Shown here in pieces: positions 47,500-58,712 of a stretch of DNA of 64,000 bases. The translations under genes and the position numbers were made by a program. Origin of the DNA: Tieghemiomyces parasiticus (lineage: Eukaryota; Kickxellomycota; Dimargaritomycetes; Dimargaritales; Dimargaritaceae); assembly GCA_027575765.1 (NCBI GenBank), contig JANBPT010000104.1:1-64000 (forward strand). Reading direction: 5' to 3'. How positions within the stretch are numbered: the first letter of the stretch is position 1; every line of letters starts with the position of its first letter. Under the pieces are notes generated by a model. It ran no database searches. It was not told where the DNA came from and was given only the letters and a program-made list of their open reading frames with translations.

Positions 47500-50400
47500 A
47501 ACGTGGCCTTGCCGTTTGGTATAGAATAACGCAGTGAATAGTCAAGGGGCGGAGACCCCAATAGTGGCAAACTTTGGAGTACACTGCTTCTCATTCTTTT
47601 TAACTTACCCCTCTTTCTGGTATTCCGAATACAATGACATTTCGCGTTCTCTACCTTTCCGTGCGACCTGCAGCCATGTTCTGTCCGCCGGGGCAGACTA
47701 CTTGGACCGCCACATATAGCCACCAGCGGCTGATTCGGCATATCGAGAAACAGGTCCTTCACACCAATGGCACCAATTCAGCGGACTGCTGCCTTTGAAG
47801 CCTGAGGGCACATAGGTATTGACGAGGGTTTAGCCACGGTCGACATGTCTCTGTCGTAAGTGGTAAATAGTAAGTGTAGGGGGGGTAGATGATGGGTTGC
47901 TGTCGTTCCCTGCCCGATTGAATGACATGGCAGTCGTGGCTCAAGCCAGTCGGGTTTTTCAGGTCACACTATGCGCCGCGTTGGTAGCGACTGAAGTACC
48001 ATTGTCACCTTGACGTGGTTTGCCCCCCCCCGCATGCATATCATTCTCCCCTGCCACATACTCGATCTGGGGGGGTCTGTTGCCGATGTGCGCTTTGATC
48101 CAGTTCCCCGCGGTTCGGGGTTGAGATGCAGAAACTCCGCTGGCAGCCTTATTGGGGAGTGTTGGTGGTGTTATCTATATCGCATTCTTACCACTTTGGC
48201 TAGATATAGTGGGCCCAGCCGATACCGAGAATTTTGTTCACATCAGCATTGTAAGAAACTCGTGACAATAACTGACTACTCTTGCAGCCCATTCAGGTAC
48301 CGAACCCGCCCAGGTAATGACGGCGGACGACATAGCTAGTCCGTACTACCCAGGATGACTGCCGATTGGTACGCGTAGACGGTCGGCTGCAGCGTGTATC
48401 TAGATCGTGCGTTCGTTCCCTACGCCTAGACTATGCCAACGCGTACTACACTGCTGGTGACTAACCTTGCCTATGCTATCCTGGCCGGTGCTGCATCGTC
48501 GTGTGGTTTCGCCACCGCAGGGCCGTGCGCCACCATCCGATCACGCTGGATATGGCATGGGGTGAAAGTCACATTTTCATGGTAGGGTGAAGGAGTTCAA
48601 AAAAGGGGGCCCTGTAATGTCGCCATTGTCAAACTATCAGTCAGGCACCCCTTTGTAACCCCTTGCCGGTATCTGGGCCACAATAACGACTGGGGCTGGC
48701 AGTGTTTTAGTAGCAGCCCACCGGTCCAAAGCAGGATAGAATCGAATCGACCACCGGCTGCGGCCTATTTCCACCTCCCTACCTATGTGACACCCCTTTT
48801 ACGCCCCTAAGGGAAACGAGCTGTCATTTGCTAGGCGATAGGTAGAACTACAACGTGGGATAAATCAGTATCGCTCCGATTTTGCGTTTGGGAACGTGCT
48901 TTTTTTCCTCTCCAGTGGAGCGCTAAACTGACTACACCTTACGCGCCTTTTCCTGGTGGACGGTTCAGCGTGTCAGCCAAGTAGCCTGAGGCATCCTAGT
49001 AAGATAGGGTTGTCCCTTTGGCTCACCTCGTCGATCGCAGGGGTTTACAGACAACCTCCGGCCCCTCTTGCAACGGATATACTCCCCCAACGGCTGCTCT
49101 AGTGGCTGGAATCCATTTATCCGTGACGATTATCATTACGTCCGGCATCAAAGGTCAGATCCATACCGCTTACCCTTCACCGACGTTAGGCCGGTGAAAT
49201 GATATATCCTGACGTCTCCCATCAGCATTACAGACCACTACTGTGTGCTGCTCAGTATCCTCCCTTTGACAGCCGGGGGAGAGTCAACAGGTACCATACA
49301 GAGGATAATCAGCGATGGTTATGGGGCTCCAGAACTGATGTGATCAGTACTGATCACATCAGAATTCTCGATATAGCTTTCAATTAGTCCCTACGTTGGC
49401 ACCAGTATGGAGCTCGAAGCAACCGCCCAGTCTGCCTATGACAACCACGACTAGTGTTTCACACTCAAGACCCTGACGGTGATGGCCGTGCTAGACGAAA
49501 GCCCATGATGTACCACTTTCCGAGTAGAGAGCTTGTTACCGGACCCCGGCGGTGGTACCTCACGGGTACGCAGGGTGTAAAAGTGCCCAATGCTAGGAAG
49601 AAAAAGGGCCCGGCTATATATTCGGTGGACGGAAGGTTAAGAGAGAGCTTTGCAACAAATTTGATCGAGGGTGCAACCTTTAACCGTTTGATAGCGGTGA
49701 GAAGCTGTACCTTACCGCTGGCATTCGGCTGCCTTTTCATGATCAGGCTTAGCCCATGCACCAGCCCTCATTCCCCCCCCACCACTTCCTGAATACCTGC
49801 CCACCGTTTTTCCTGGTGCTCAGTATTGTGCGATCGCGCCCAATATCCAGGGGTATTGTCCACATCGACCATTCATAAGGTTCACAGAATGAGTCCGTCA
49901 ACGGGTCTGCTGTGGGCTGTAGTTTAAGTATTCTCCACGATCGGCGGAGACGGGCGACTATTATTATCGACTACAATCGCACTGAGCCGCCGCCTTCGAT
50001 TGAAAGGCATCGGGTGCTTACATTGATGACCTCCTGGGCATGCTAGAATCAGAATGCGGCCGACACTAACGGATACATGGGGGCTGTGGGGCCAGGCTAC
50101 CAGGGTGGTTATTTAGGGGGACCAAGGCCTGAAAGTCCATGAGAAACCGTGCCATCGTTTGTAGCAATAATGACTAGTGCCGCGTAGCCAGAATGACACT
50201 ACCCAGTGTATTGCAGCGGCATACCCATCTTCCACTTCACCGGTACTGGTCCACTATGTGACTGGCCACCAGAGGCGGCTATGCGCCAGCCGTCAGCCTG
50301 AATGCAACTTCAGCCAATGGTAGCCTTTCCAACCGACCTCCCATCTCTAGATTTTTCTTCCCACATTGACTACCGGCCACTGACCAGGCCAGGCCCCAGA

Positions 50401-50832
50401 GCTCTGTGACTCAAGTCTATAGAGGTGTCCCACTGACAAGGCGGGCAGTTGACTGGCCCACTCGCTGCGCAGTTTGATCAGGCCCGCACGCCGTTTTAAC
50501 GCTGCCCCGAGGTGTCTGGCCCCTTCCCCCCATGAAGTGTGCATCTGAGTAGGTCCGCCATTCCAGATCGCCCGTAGGCTGTCAGATGCGCTATGATCTT
50601 CATCGGCCACCAGCCCACATAGATTCCCGCCTTTTTTCCAGATCCCCTCCCCCGCTCTCCTTGTCGACTTGTTGCATCCATCCCGGGATTGCGCTTTTTT
50701 CAAATTCCACTCTACCTTTCCTCTCGACTTACCATCCCTGCTTTGCTGGCCTCATCCCCTGTTTAGCATCTGTGAATCTCGCGCGCCCTCCTCTGTATTT
50801 TCTTTTACCCCTCTCCCTTTTGTTCCATCACC
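47500..50832. other. gene-poor region between the synthetase and eIF2-beta
   Basis: This 3.3 kb stretch separates two divergently transcribed genes. No coding sequence, regulator or transporter gene is visible. It contains a 28-bp perfect palindrome at 49335-49362. The last 200 bp are strongly CT-rich on the plus strand and are the eIF2-beta promoter and leader. Confidence 0.5.
49335..49362. repeat. 28-bp perfect palindrome
   Basis: Each 14-base half (CTGATGTGATCAGT) is the reverse complement of the other, with no spacer, centred on AGTACT. Flanking bases do not pair. It could bind a dimeric regulator or be chance; no gene is nearer than about 1.5 kb. Confidence 0.85.
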
Positions 50833-51837
50833 ATGGCCGACTCCAGCGAGCTCACCCAAAAGCTCGAGCAGACCCACCTCGACGACGCCCCGGCCGAGGA
50901 GGCTTCCGAGGCCCTTTTCGACTTGAGTATGAAGAAGAAAAAGAAGAAGAAGAAGGTCGATCTCGACGATCTGGATACGGCTGATGCCACTCCTACCGCT
51001 GAGGAGACTACCGCACCCGCCGAAGAGGACCCGAGTTCCCTGTTCGCCGACCTTAAGAAGAAGAAGAAGAAGAAGGCCAAGGTCCCGCTGGACCTGGGCG
51101 AGGGTGAGGCCGCCGGGGAGGCCCAGACCGAGGACAGTGCCGCCGCCGCCGGGAACGCCGAGGCGCTTGACTTCTCGGACCTTAAGAAAAAGAAGAAGAA
51201 GACGAAGAAGGTTGACTTCGCGGCGTTCGAAGCCGAGCTTAAGGATTCGGGCGACCACGACGGCCAGGACGACATGTTTGGTAGCGGCGACGAAGGTGGT
51301 GACCATGCTGGGTCTGGAAACGCCGGCGGCGACCCGTGGGCTGGCAGCAACCGCGACTACACGTACCCGGAGCTGTTGGGCCGGTTCTTCAAGATCCTGC
51401 GTGCCAACAACCCCGAACTGGCGGGCGAGAAGAAGCGCTACACGATTGCGCCCCCGCAAGTGGCCCGCGAAGGCAACAAGAAGACCATCTTCGCCAACGT
51501 CGCTGATATCGCCAAGCGCATGCACCGCCAGCCTGACCACGTCACGCAGTTCCTCTTCGCTGAGTTGGGTACCAGCGGGTCGGTCGACGGCAGCCAGCGC
51601 CTGGTCATCAAGGGCCGGTTCTCTCAGAAGCAGATCGAGAACGTGCTCCGGCGGTACATCATGGAGTACGTCACGTGCAAGACCTGCAAGTCCCCCGATA
51701 CCATCCTCACCAAGGAGAATCGGCTGTTCTTCCTCCAGTGCGAGTCGTGCGGTTCCACCCGGTCCGTGTCCGCCATCAAGACCGGTTTCCAGGCCCAGAC
51801 CGTCCGGCGTGCCGTCGCGCGCCGTGCTGCCGAGTAA
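50833..51837 (+). CDS. SUI3: translation initiation factor eIF2 subunit beta
   Basis: Beta subunit of eIF2, which carries initiator Met-tRNA to the 40S ribosome; beta binds eIF5 and eIF2B through its lysine blocks. 334 residues, intronless, ATG at 50833 after CACC. Three polylysine blocks are visible at about residues 34-41, 75-81 and 118-126, each preceded by an acidic helix ending in L(F/D)xDL. The conserved core begins near 176 (YPELLGRFF), contains VAREGNKKT and [12 protein letters not shown], and ends in a zinc ribbon with Cys282, Cys285, Cys303 and Cys306 (C-x2-C-x17-C-x2-C). The length is slightly longer than that of yeast. The Lys-rich repeats generate long frames on other strands and phases that are not genes. 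Confidence 0.98.
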   Translation: MADSSELTQKLEQTHLDDAPAEEASEALFDLSMKKKKKKKKVDLDDLDTADATPTAEETTAPAEEDPSSLFADLKKKKKKKAKVPLDLGEGEAAGEAQTEDSAAAAGNAEALDFSDLKKKKKKTKKVDFAAFEAELKDSGDHDGQDDMFGSGDEGGDHAGSGNAGGDPWAGSNRDYTYPELLGRFFKILRANNPELAGEKKRYTIAPPQVAREGNKKTIFANVADIAKRMHRQPDHVTQFLFAELGTSGSVDGSQRLVIKGRFSQKQIENVLRRYIMEYVTCKTCKSPDTILTKENRLFFLQCESCGSTRSVSAIKTGFQAQTVRRAVARRAAE

Positions 51838-52800
51838 ACCCCAAACATGCTTCATGGCATCCCTCCCCCCCCGCGTGTTCATTTCATCCCCCGTCACTCC
51901 ACCACCACCACCAACCCCCTTGGCCGCTCCTCTCTTCCTTATCGGCGGGGTGCGCGGGCCATGTCTCTTTGTGTCATTCGCTTGGAAGGGCCAAGTACAC
52001 AGTCCTTCGGTTACCTGCTTTTCAAATCCATTTTTGTTTACCCATTTTCTCCTGTCGGGACATGTTTTCATGTGTTTCACTTTACATAAACAGCCGACGG
52101 TTACCCCTGACATGTGGTTGCTGCCTTTTTGGAGGTATTGAGGGGACAAAGCAGTGGCAACACCATGGCGTAACTTGGAGAGTGTTAACATAAGACTAGC
52201 GGGATCGGCGGGATATATAGATGGCTTGATTTGCTAACGATGGCGTAAGGCGTCGGCAGCGGGAGCTGAATTCCAATTCGTAATGTTTTACTTTGGTCCC
52301 ATGTTGGCTTTCCTCCAATAGACGGCGTATAGCCGCTCACTCTACGCCACCGTATCGATCTGCTGCTTGAAGGGGGGGGGAAGTAATCAGTGCGGCGCCC
52401 CATCCCACCTTTTCTCTCTCGATCTCCTCCTCCCCCATGTGTGGGACCAGCCATGCCAGATGCTTTGACGTCAGAAAGTCGGGATTACCACTAGACCAGG
52501 GCGAACAGTAGATTTTCGGCTGGTATCCGAGGGACCCAGCAAGGGACCTTTACGACCTGGTATATAGTTACCCTGGTGCCCCTACCTATGCCGTCTTCTA
52601 TTCAACCCCTAAGGGTACCCTCTCTCTCTCTCTCCGCCGACCACCCACTGCCCCTCTAACTTCCTCAACTTGCCGTTGCGCTCCTATCCATCGCGCCAGT
52701 CACAGTAGATACAGTACTGCAGCCCCTTCACCCGGCGGCTCTCCCAACCACTCCGTTACTTGACTCAGCCATTGACTCCTCTCCACACTGCGCTTTCGAC
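51838..52800. other. intergenic region, eIF2-beta 3' side and AKR promoter
   Basis: The left half is eIF2-beta 3' flank. The right half is pyrimidine-rich on the plus strand and contains TATATAG at 52561-52567 and a (TC)7 run at 52621-52634. No coding sequence seen. Confidence 0.5.
52561..52567 (+). promoter_or_regulatory. candidate TATA element of the aldo-keto reductase
   Basis: TATATAG 234 bp upstream of the ATG at 52801, followed by a CT-rich leader with a (TC)7 run. Confidence 0.4.
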
Positions 52801-53962
52801 ATGGCCCTGAACGCCTCGTCTGCTCGGGCCCTAAGTAATGGCCTCCGCATTCCCATGGTTGGTTACGGCGTCTATGAGCTGCCTTCCAACCGTCAAACCA
52901 CTGAAATGGTTAAGAAGGCCCTTGAGGCCGGGTATCGCCATATCGACACGGCCGCCATGTACCACAATGAGACCGAAACCGGTCTGGGCATCCGCGAGTC
53001 GGGCATACCCCGCGAAGAGGTTAGTTGGACTGTACACGAAGTTGCCTAACGCGTGTCTATGGCATAAGTGCCAGGTTCGTTTTGTGGTTTCAACCGCCGT
53101 CGAGTTATGGCCAATCTATGCTTCGCACTCAGACTCCCCCCCCCCTCTTGTCACTATATCCCCCCCTATCCTTCACCGTCTTCTCCCAGATTTTTGTAAC
53201 CACCAAGCTGGATGATCCAGATCACGGGTTTGACCGGACCTTGAAGGCCTTCCGCAGCAGCCTGCAGAAACTGGGTCTTGATTATGTCGACCTATATCTG
53301 ATCCACTCACCACACGGCGGTGCCCAACTACGCACCGAGTCCTGGCGAGCGATGGAACAACTACATGATGAAGGCCTCATCAAGTCCCTAGGCGTCTCCA
53401 ACTACGGTGTTCACCATCTGGAGGAGCTGCTCGAAGTGGCGCGGATTAAGCCCGTCGTTAACCAGATTGAAATTCACCCCTGGCTTGACCAGGCACGCAT
53501 CGTGGACTTCTGCCAACAGCACGAGATTGTGGTCGAGGCGTACTCCCCGCTGGCCCGTGCCGAAAAGGCTGATGATCCCACGTTGAAGCAGGTGGCCACG
53601 AAGTACGGCAAGACGTGGGCCCAGATTTTGATTCGGTGGTCCATCCAGCGGGGCTACGTACCTCTCACAAAGACGGCGCAGGCGTCCCGTTTGCCGAGCA
53701 ACTTGGACGTCTTTAACTTTGCCATCGTCAAGGAGGATATGGAGACCCTTAACGCACTCAACGAGGATCTCCACTTGGGTAAGTACCACGGACTGCTTAG
53801 ACCTGTGGGAGGGGCTGGTTCTATGGCAAATAAGTTTGTGCCATTGGGTGATGTCGCTGGGCAGTTTCATTATGATCCTCAAATCTAATATCCAACAACT
53901 CGCTGTATATGGTACTCTCAACCTTCCTTCAATCAGAGTGGGACCCCACTACGGTGCCGTAG
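52801..53962 (+). CDS. aldo-keto reductase, three exons
   Basis: NADPH-dependent reductase of aldehydes or ketones (AKR3/AKR5-like, cytosolic). Exons are 52801-53019, 53190-53778 and 53937-53962. The introns have donors GTTAGT (53020) and GTAAGT (53779) and acceptors CCCAG (53189) and ATCAG (53936). The joined frame gives 277 residues. Without splicing the second intron, the protein would end in a tail unlike this family; with it, the C-terminus becomes LEWDPTTVP, which matches the usual WDPT ending. The catalytic tetrad is Asp49, Tyr54, Lys79 and His112 (HIDTAAMY, TTKLDD, LIHSPH). The family signature GVSNYGVHHLEELL and the Q-x-E-x-H-P strand (NQIEIHPWL) are present. The cofactor loop is PLTKTA, where most relatives have PKS. 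The substrate is unknown. It is 5.7 kb from the synthetase, and a link is not indicated. Confidence 0.93.
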
Positions 53963-54120
53963 GTCTGGCTATCCAGCCGAGTCCAGTCCGCCCAAACGAG
54001 GCTGCTGTCATGTAGCTAATAGTTTATTTACTTTTATAAAGACGGGTGAGCCTTGAGCCAGGGTGTAGATTGATCGTTACATTCAAGTCACGGAGCGCCA
54101 GGGCTAGATCCCGGCCTTCT

Positions 54121-54771
54121 TCACTGCCGCATAGTATACTCCATGGCATCGAGGGCCTGGCTAATCTCACCCCTGAGAACATACACGAGGTCAATTAAGG
54201 AAAGCAGACAAAATGTAGACAATGGGTGAGTGTTACTCCTTGTACGCATTGGAAATATCACCCTTGCCTCACCTTGTAATTAATACCTTGCCATCTCCCC
54301 TCCCCATATACGCACTTACAGTTGCTGCTGAATGGGGTTGAGCTCCTCCATGTCACGGTCCAATTGGTCGCATAACCGGATCAGTTGGGTGGTCTTACCA
54401 ATGGATTCCTGGACAGCCCCCGCGACTTTTCCGGCAGCTTCCTCGTTGACATCGAGCGTTTGTAGGGCCACGTCGAAGCACTGCTCGACCTGCATCTGGA
54501 GACTTTGGATGTATAGGTCCAATTCCGACGCGAGATTGCTGGTCTGGTGTTCTAGGTCATCCAGTACCTCCGGGTCGATGTGGCGGCTAAAAGCCACCTC
54601 GTGTGGAACTTGATCATCGTTATTACAAGGCGAAGGTATAGGGAGAGATGGTGGTAGTAGGGTTATTTTCTAAGAGAGAGAATTGCATTTATTGTAGTAG
54701 GGTGGACCCGGTCTGTGGCTTGACCCGGTTGGCAACGCCTCGGGCATTGTCTATGGCTTACCGATGGTCAT
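54121..54771 (-). CDS. BORC complex subunit BORCS6-like (lyspersin C-terminal domain), three exons
   Basis: A small coiled-coil protein resembling the conserved C-terminal domain of BORCS6/lyspersin, a subunit of the BORC complex that links lysosomes or vacuoles to Arl8 and kinesin. The core reads HIDPEVLDDLE, then SELDLYIQSLQ, SIGKTTQLIRLCDQLD and MEELNPIQQQL. Proposed exons are 54771-54762 (ATGACCATCG), 54608-54320 and 54172-54121. Donors are GTAAGC and GTAAGT, with TAATAAC before the first acceptor and TTCTCAG at the second. The phases (1, then 2) fit exactly, giving 116 residues ending LGEISQALDAMEYTMRQ. The 10-nt first exon is the weakest part; a different upstream exon is possible. The family match is good for the middle exon. 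Confidence 0.7.
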
Positions 54772-55215
54772 GGAGTGCAAGTTGCGTGGGTCGGTTAGGC
54801 ACACCCCTTGGTCGGGATGAACAGCTCAGTAGTCCAAGCACGGTAGAGCTTAGAGGTTGGGGTCGTGAGAGGCAATGGCAAAGACGGAGCGTGAGGGGGG
54901 AAGGAGCAGCGGCTGCGTGGTTAGCCCAGCAGAACCTAAGCGTTAAGGCCTAGCAAGTTCTAGGGTACAAGGTTGGGTAGCTGTGGGAGGAATGGAATGA
55001 CCAAGAGGCGTCCTCGCCACACGGTAGACAAGGACGGTGTCCATAGGGGCGACGTTGCTATTCAGTTGACCTGATAGCGACAAGGGGAATTGTGCCCTCG
55101 TGGCATCTCGTCGTGTTTCCAGCGTTACGTGCATCTCACCCATCCTGCCCAACGGCCTTCTCTTAGTATTTTTTACCTCCCCCCTCACATCCGCTCCTCC
55201 ACAGCAAGACTAGCC

Positions 55216-55924
55216 ATGGATATTGCTCGCGAAGCTGCCCCTTTGGTAACTATCCGCCATGCACAGGAATGTCTGGCGACACACAATGCCAGCATCCAGC
55301 GGCTACTCCGTCTGGCACGTGAGGCGGTGATCCAAATCACCCCCAGAGTAACAGAATCCACCGCCCCTGCCGACCAGAAGAATCCGGCCGCGGTGTCCGC
55401 CGTCACCAACGGTGGGGCACATAACGCGTCAACCGACCCGGCGATAGCCCAACCTTTTGACACACTACGAAAGGAAGAGTTGGCAGCTAGTCGGGAGGCC
55501 TATACCCGGAGCCTCCGGAACCTACAACTGGCCTTGCAACGCGTGGACCAGGTAAGCTTACGACCTGCGAGAGTGGGTGTAAACTGACCGATGGAAGTCT
55601 GTCACAATGCTTCCAGGGATGGCCTAACCCCTCACCCTTGCTCTGTACCCCTCTCTATCTGCCCGTACGATCTCCTTACTTGTAAAAACTTCGTATCACT
55701 GTTTGCCCAATTGCCTCTCGCTGACTTTCCCCTAGCAGCTACCATCGCCAGAAACCGTCGCCACCCTGAGCGACGATGATCGATCCCTGCTGCTGCGTAC
55801 CCGTGACCAGTTGCACCAGGTTGCGCTCGAAAAGAGCGACTCGATCCAGGTTATGGTCCAACGCCTGGCCAGTCTGCAACTCGCCCTCAACACGTTGATA
55901 GCTTTTGATGAGCAAGAGCCATAG
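55216..55924 (+). CDS. small coiled-coil protein, possibly Mediator subunit MED30
   Basis: Two exons, 55216-55551 and 55739-55924, separated by an intron with donor GTAAGC and a tandem acceptor (CCTAGCAG, ending at 55735 or 55738), so the product is 173 or 174 residues. The N-terminal third is helical (TIRHAQECLATHNASIQRLLRLA), a low-complexity Ala/Thr/Asn linker follows, and two further helices end in QVMVQRLASLQLALNTLIAF. This helix-linker-helix layout, and the last helix in particular, resembles MED30 of the Mediator head, but the identity is low and I regard the name as a suggestion. It is transcribed divergently from the BORCS6-like gene, 444 bp apart. The coding status is well supported by the frame-preserving intron. 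Confidence 0.6.
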
Positions 55925-56281
55925 ATTGCATGGATAGTAGCCCACCCAGTTTACACGTTATGAATCGAACGACTTTAATAGAATATAAAAGCGTAAGAAA
56001 AAAATTAAAGAACGTGGCACACAGATTCGAAGAAGGGAACAGACTTAGGCGACGTGCAACCTGCTCATCGATTCCAAACGACCACCTTCCTTCCAGAGCT
56101 ACCCACGTGATTGGTCAATCTCAGGGAAAAAACGTCTCAAAGGCAAACCCAGCAAGTCACCTGGAAAAATCAGCTAAGTATCGGGGAGGCGGTATGTCAA
56201 GGACAAGAGCCCGCCATGAAGGATCAAATTGTAAAACATGAAACTATGACAAGAGGAAGCCCGCCCGCCGAATCCGTCCTC

Positions 56282-57544
56282 TTACAGATCCTCTTCCATG
56301 CTGTCGCCCCCGTCATCCTGCTCCGCCGACCCATCACCTTGCTTAGAGTCACGCTTTTCCTGCTTGACCTGGGTTTCGACGGCCCGCAGGAAACTCTCAA
56401 CGCCAAAGCTGGCCTCCTGGGGAAGTCCCAGCTGCTGGATCAGGGGGCCAAGTTGGCCGGTCTGAAGGGCGTAGCTAAGGGACCGCACAGCATGTTGGAA
56501 GGGCGGGGATTGCACCACCTCGCGGACCTCTTGGTGTGATCGTGCCGCTGAAGCTGACGTTGCCGTGGACTGGGGTTCGTCGGTAGCAGACGGTTGCTCG
56601 GGCAGATAGGGGAACAGGGCGGCACACACCTCGGCGTCGCTCAGGAGCACCGCCAGGGATTCTGGAGTCAATACGTCCTGGAGGTCCAGACCGGACGGGT
56701 TCTGCTGCTGATCGGGGACCTGCAGTTCGGTCATGATCTGTCGGAGCTGGGCCCACGACTCGCTCTGGTCACGGCTGCGACCGGCGGCGCCACCGCTGGA
56801 ACCACCGGGATTGCTGCCGCTTGTCTGGTGCGCACCCAAATGGGCCTGAGCCCCCGCCGCACCCGAGTGGGCGGTGCCGGCCACAGATTCCACAACGGAT
56901 GTGGTGGTGCTGCCTACGGTGGCCTTGGCGGAAGCGTTGTCGTCGCTGTCTAGATCGTGGCCTTCGGCACCCAATAAGTGATCAACGGTACGCGACACGT
57001 CCTCTAGGGCGGCAGAGGCCTCATTATCCATATCCCCGGCGACCGTGCCGGCGGCAGGGTTACCACGCTCCTGCCGCATGGCAGCTGTCGCACCGGAACC
57101 GACCGCCCGGCGGCTCGACCCGGCACCCAGGTCATCGGCGGGCGCCACGTTCGAGTTGAGGAACTTATTAACACGGCGGCACACTTCGGGGTCCTTCTCA
57201 GGGGTAGAACCTTGCATCCAAAAGAAGAGGCGCTGGGCGGAAGACTTGAACTTGAGCAGGTAGACGCGATCCTCCGACTGCGTGCACTTGAGGAACTCGG
57301 CCTCCTCGGGGAAGATGATCAGGTCCTCCTCATAACTGGTGGTACGGCGCACCTTCCAGTAAAAGTGGAGCAGACCATCGTCGCCGATACGGAGGAAGGC
57401 CAGACCCTTGCGCGGGTCGGACCGCACCCAGTTGGTGTCGCCATCGCGCATGCAGCGGCCGGCCTTGAACTGGATGAGACAGTTGGGCTCCATCGAGCTG
57501 CCGGTACCCTGGCGGGGTGGCTGGCTGAAGAGCGCGGAGGCCAT
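56282..57544 (-). CDS. RPN13: proteasomal ubiquitin receptor Rpn13 (ADRM1)
   Basis: Subunit of the 26S proteasome 19S cap that binds ubiquitin and Rpn2 and recruits the deubiquitinase UCH37. 420 residues, intronless, ATG at 57544. The Pru domain fills about residues 18-130 (CLIQFKAGRCM, GLLHFYWKVR, EDLIIFPEEAEF, RLFFWMQ). A disordered Ser/Gly/Ala linker of about 150 residues follows. The C-terminal DEUBAD-like domain (about 285-400) has LQDVLTPESLAVLLSD, FPYLPE and SPPFQHAVRSLSYALQTG, so UCH37 binding is likely; yeast Rpn13 lacks this domain. The C-terminus is acidic (GDSMEEDL). Confidence 0.97.
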   Translation of the reverse strand: MASALFSQPPRQGTGSSMEPNCLIQFKAGRCMRDGDTNWVRSDPRKGLAFLRIGDDGLLHFYWKVRRTTSYEEDLIIFPEEAEFLKCTQSEDRVYLLKFKSSAQRLFFWMQGSTPEKDPEVCRRVNKFLNSNVAPADDLGAGSSRRAVGSGATAAMRQERGNPAAGTVAGDMDNEASAALEDVSRTVDHLLGAEGHDLDSDDNASAKATVGSTTTSVVESVAGTAHSGAAGAQAHLGAHQTSGSNPGGSSGGAAGRSRDQSESWAQLRQIMTELQVPDQQQNPSGLDLQDVLTPESLAVLLSDAEVCAALFPYLPEQPSATDEPQSTATSASAARSHQEVREVVQSPPFQHAVRSLSYALQTGQLGPLIQQLGLPQEASFGVESFLRAVETQVKQEKRDSKQGDGSAEQDDGGDSMEEDL

Positions 57545-58712
57545 AGGTACGAGAAGGGAGAGGAACGAGGTAGGGCTGGTTGCGTTGGGAAGAAGCCTAT
57601 TGAAGTCTATAAGGAACGGGAGAAGTAAGAGTGCGGGCTGGATGTCCGATGAAGGGGGTTAAAAAAAAAGAGCAGAGAACGCAGGGCGAAGAGGGTCAAT
57701 GGGCGGGTTGGAGCGCGGCGAAACCCAGATACACGCGGCGGCTGCGTGGTGTGCGTTGCGCTGCAAATCGAGGGGCGGGTGTCTTCGTTATACCCGTTCC
57801 AGAGTAGAAGGTGGGCCTCGCGATGGGCTAGAGGGGATGATAGAAGAGATGAAGTTTCCAGCTCACCTTCAAGCTTGCGAGACGAGAGGGACCCGCCTGC
57901 AGGGCCGGATGAAGGTGGGCAACGATGACGGCAGTCCCAGATGACCAAGCATACAGAGAAGTCAGGCCGTCGTGGGTAGGGGACACACAGGCTGGGTATT
58001 GAGGGTGCTGCTTTACGCTTGTGCAGGTGTAGCAGAAGGAGGGGCCCTGCTTTCCGCCCGCCCACGAGGCGTCAAGCATGGGCATTTGTGGCACCCCTTG
58101 TGCTGTGCACTATTAGCGGACTTGAGACCGCCTATCAAAGGCTGTATGGGTTCATACACTTTGAAATGCCGCATGGAAGAGGGCGGTGCCCTGTCTCAAC
58201 GTGGTTTGGCTGCGCATCGAGATCCCCTTGCGGCTCGGCGGGATTGAGAGGAGACAAGTGTCGCCCAACTTTGCAGACAGGGCCCTGGCGTAGCGGGCCC
58301 GCGGAACCTGTATCATTCTGACGCCACGCTCCACAGGGCCCAGCCGATGGACGGGAGGTAGGGGGGGGACGAGTGTGGTCCGTTGGTACGACCTGCCTTA
58401 GGGTGGGGTTACCTAGAAAGGGCTCAGTAGGGTTTTTGGGACGGCTGGGTCGTCGTCTTCGGCCGCTGACCGATTCTCCGTTGCGTCACTCATTTCTACG
58501 CGACTCGATGAGTCGCTTCACTTGCTTGTCCCTCGATCCTACCATTCATCCCCCGTTAAACCATGACGGTCTGTCCCACGTTGTGTTACTCTCCGCCCGT
58601 CAGCCTCCCAACCTAACCTACAATCATACCGCTAACGAACCAGCGTCGGCATTCTTCCGCCCCATTCACCTGAGACATTCCTACTCAATCCTACATTTAC
58701 GGTATACTCATC
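57545..58712. other. shared upstream region of RPN13 and CLPTM1 genes
   Basis: 1.17 kb between divergent start codons. The left part is purine-rich and the right part (58450-58712) pyrimidine-rich on the plus strand, so each gene has a CT-rich leader on its own coding strand. No further gene seen. Confidence 0.5.

Noticed and set aside
47349..47762. Minus-strand 137-codon frame upstream of the synthetase as its missing N-terminus
   Set aside because: The translation has no condensation-domain motifs and includes the TATA region.
50752..52191. Minus-strand frame of 479 codons and a plus-strand alternative frame over eIF2-beta
   Set aside because: Both arise from the polylysine codon runs and GC-rich third positions of eIF2-beta; the translations are low-complexity.
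52801..53888. Aldo-keto reductase read through to the stop near 53888
   Set aside because: The tail after GTAAGT 53779 is unlike the family; splicing to 53937 restores WDPT, the usual C-terminus.
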